NCBI RefSeq assembly: GCF_902859735.1
Contig: NZ_CADIJY010000009.1
Coordinates: 103,205 to 167,204, forward strand
From: Achromobacter aegrifaciens
GTDB lineage: Bacteria > Pseudomonadota > Gammaproteobacteria > Burkholderiales > Burkholderiaceae_B
Direction of reading: 5' to 3'
DNA length: 64,000 nucleotides
In this document: piece by piece, positions 62,596 through 64,000 of the stretch
Layout: each line of letters starts with the position of its first letter
How positions within the stretch are numbered: the stretch's first letter is position 1
The notes under the pieces: model-generated
Seen by the model: only the letters and a program-made list of their open reading frames with translations
What the model was told of the DNA's origin: nothing
The model's database searches: none
Made by a program: the position numbers and the translations under genes

Positions 62596-64000
62596 CTAAT
62601 CGGCCTCAGCCGGTCTTATACTCCGCACCGCGTTGCTGCTTTGGTAATGCAAGGGACCGCCCGTGAATGGCGCGAACCCCGTTCCGAAAATCACGCCCGC
62701 GTCGGCCAGGTCGGCGTCGGCGACGATGCCCGCATCCACGCGCTGGCGGGTGGCGTCGATCAGCGGTTGTATCAGGCGCTGCGCCAATCCGGCGGGCGCG
62801 CCGGACTGGCTGGCGCCCTTGACCGGTTTGCCGTCGCGCCAGGCGTAGAAGCCGCGGCCGCTTTTCTTGCCCAGGTCGCCGCGCGCCAGGCGCTCGGCCA
62901 GGCAGCGCGGCGGCTCGGCGCCGCCAGCAAGTTCCGCGCCCGCCGCACGGGCAATATCCAACCCCACGGTATCGGCCAGCTCCAGCGGCCCCATCGGCAT
63001 GCCGAATGCGACCATGGCCGCGTCCACGGCTTCGGGCGCCTGGCCCTCGTCCACGCTGCGCATGGCCTGCAGCATGTAGGGCGCCAGCACGGCGTTGACC
63101 AGGAAGCCCGGCGCGCTCTTGACTGGCAGCGCCAGCTTGTCGATCTGGCCGACGAAGGCGCAGGCGCGGGCTTGCGCCTCGTCCGAGTCGCCGTCGGCGT
63201 GCACGACCTCCACCAGCGGCATCTTGGCCACGGGATTGAAGAAGTGGATGCCAACCAGCCGTTGGGGCTGCGCCAGATCCGCGCGCAAGGTCTCCAGCGA
63301 CAGGCTGGAGGTGTTGGTGGCGAGCAGCGCATCGGCCTTCATGCGCGGCTCCAGCGCGCGGTAGAGCGCGCGCTTGGCTTCGGGCTGTTCGCTGATGGCT
63401 TCGATGACGATGTCGGCCAGCGGCACGCCGCCGCCTGCGGGATCCGGCACCAGGCGGTCGAACGCCGCGCGCGCGAGTCGCGGATCCTTCAGGCGGCGCG
63501 AGAACAGCTGGGCGGCGCGCTTGATGGCGGGCGCGATGCGCGCCATGTCCTGGTCCTGCAAGGTGACCGTCATGCCCTTGAGCGCGCACCAGGCCGCGAT
63601 GTCACCGCCCATCACGCCGGCGCCGACCACGTGCACGTGGCGCGCGGGGGCAATGCCGGCCTGCTTGCCGTTGGCCTTCAGCCGTTCCTGCAGGCGGAAC
63701 ACCCGCAGCAGGTTGCGGGCGGTGTCGGAGGAAATGATGCGCTCGATCAGCGCAGGCGCCTGCAAGGCGTTGCCGCCGTGCTTTTCCCAGATCTCGACGA
63801 TGGCGGGCGCGGCCGGATAGTGGCCCAGGGGATCCTTGGCCGCGATCTGCTTGCGGGCGCGGTTGGCGACGATGGCCTTGAGCGGCCAGCGGTTGGCCCA
63901 GGCGCCGAAGCCTCGCGCGCGGCGTGGCGCCTTGCGCGACAGCACGGTCTGGCGCGCGGCGGCCAGCAGCAGGCGGGGCGGCACGCGCGCGTCCGCCAGG
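62596..64000 (-). CDS. FadB/FadJ-type fatty-acid oxidation complex alpha subunit (N-terminal part outside the window)
   Basis: C-terminal ~465 residues of a multifunctional enzyme; the frame is open to the right edge. Visible are the 3-hydroxyacyl-CoA dehydrogenase NAD site VHVVGAGVMGGDIAAWCALKG, the catalytic region LATNTSSLSLETLRADL and GIHFFNPVAKMPLVEVVH, and the C-terminal dehydrogenase repeat (GLDIARAAGAELAGG, ADLADAGVIFGTGFAPFTGGP). The order fits FadB/FadJ with the enoyl-CoA hydratase domain further upstream. A 76-base gap separates it from fadL. Confidence 0.9.
   Translation of the reverse strand, partial: LADARVPPRLLLAAARQTVLSRKAPRRARGFGAWANRWPLKAIVANRARKQIAAKDPLGHYPAAPAIVEIWEKHGGNALQAPALIERIISSDTARNLLRVFRLQERLKANGKQAGIAPARHVHVVGAGVMGGDIAAWCALKGMTVTLQDQDMARIAPAIKRAAQLFSRRLKDPRLARAAFDRLVPDPAGGGVPLADIVIEAISEQPEAKRALYRALEPRMKADALLATNTSSLSLETLRADLAQPQRLVGIHFFNPVAKMPLVEVVHADGDSDEAQARACAFVGQIDKLALPVKSAPGFLVNAVLAPYMLQAMRSVDEGQAPEAVDAAMVAFGMPMGPLELADTVGLDIARAAGAELAGGAEPPRCLAERLARGDLGKKSGRGFYAWRDGKPVKGASQSGAPAGLAQRLIQPLIDATRQRVDAGIVADADLADAGVIFGTGFAPFTGGPLHYQSSNAVRSIRPAEAD

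Overview
The window is high-GC, densely packed bacterial DNA. Gene content and order suggest a betaproteobacterium of the Alcaligenaceae, most like Achromobacter or Bordetella. The reasons are four Bug-type tricarboxylate-binding receptors without membrane partners, a clade I nosRZDFYLX denitrification cluster with an azurin gene, betaproteobacterial-looking housekeeping proteins, and many IclR/GntR-controlled acid-catabolism loci. Genus is inference; no rRNA gene is present. No CRISPR array, transposase or prophage gene was seen.

Layout. 1-4.3 kb: the end of an MscS channel, an IclR regulator divergent from a Bug receptor, trmJ, suhB. 4.4-13.9 kb: nosX, nosL, nosY, nosF, nosD, nosZ and nosR on the minus strand (transcribed nosR to nosX), then azurin on the plus strand. 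The interval between nosR and azurin holds two FNR/Dnr-like boxes, each spaced as expected for activating one of the two genes. 14-24.8 kb: housekeeping genes, namely a TerC/CorC membrane protein, uppP, lpxH with a cyclophilin and a TPR protein, cysS, a DNA glycosylase, accA, tilS and lysC (with a strong internal start for a beta subunit). 24.8-26.5 kb: tRNA-Ser(GCT), selU and two tRNA-Arg(ACG). 26.5-30.1 kb: an outer-membrane protein, a DUF1254 protein and a DUF3313 lipoprotein, bracketed by directly repeated tRNA-Arg(ACG)-terminator units, which looks like a tRNA-associated cassette. 30.1-33.2 kb: small accessory genes, including two neighbouring proteins that share an unnamed domain (one fused to a helix-turn-helix), a TonB/TolA-like protein and a cysteine dioxygenase.

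33.2-44.6 kb: a catabolic island. An IclR regulator, a Bug receptor with a FAD/NAD(P)-binding protein, and a divergent operon for CoA chemistry (CaiB-type CoA transferase, enoyl-CoA hydratase, two-subunit CoA transferase, acyl-CoA ligase). A TCCTA-N5-TAGGA palindrome occurs before the regulator and in the divergent promoter region, so these genes probably form one regulon. Next come an FAH-family hydrolase and a Bug receptor divergent from a FadR-type regulator, with three ACCAA direct-repeat pairs between them. 44.7-48.9 kb: kdgT-like permease, dtnK-like kinase, pdxA2-like dehydrogenase and a UTRA-type GntR regulator, a four-carbon acid-sugar (threonate/erythronate type) operon with a 29-bp perfect palindrome at its promoter. 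49-54.6 kb: a TonB-dependent siderophore receptor with a Fur-like box, a MarR regulator, and a Bug receptor paired with a sulfatase-family hydrolase. 54.7-64 kb: a fatty-acid beta-oxidation block on the minus strand (fadB-type enzyme cut by the window end, fadL, a reverse-order fused dehydrogenase/hydratase, thiolase, thioesterase-like, chalcone-isomerase-like, fadD).
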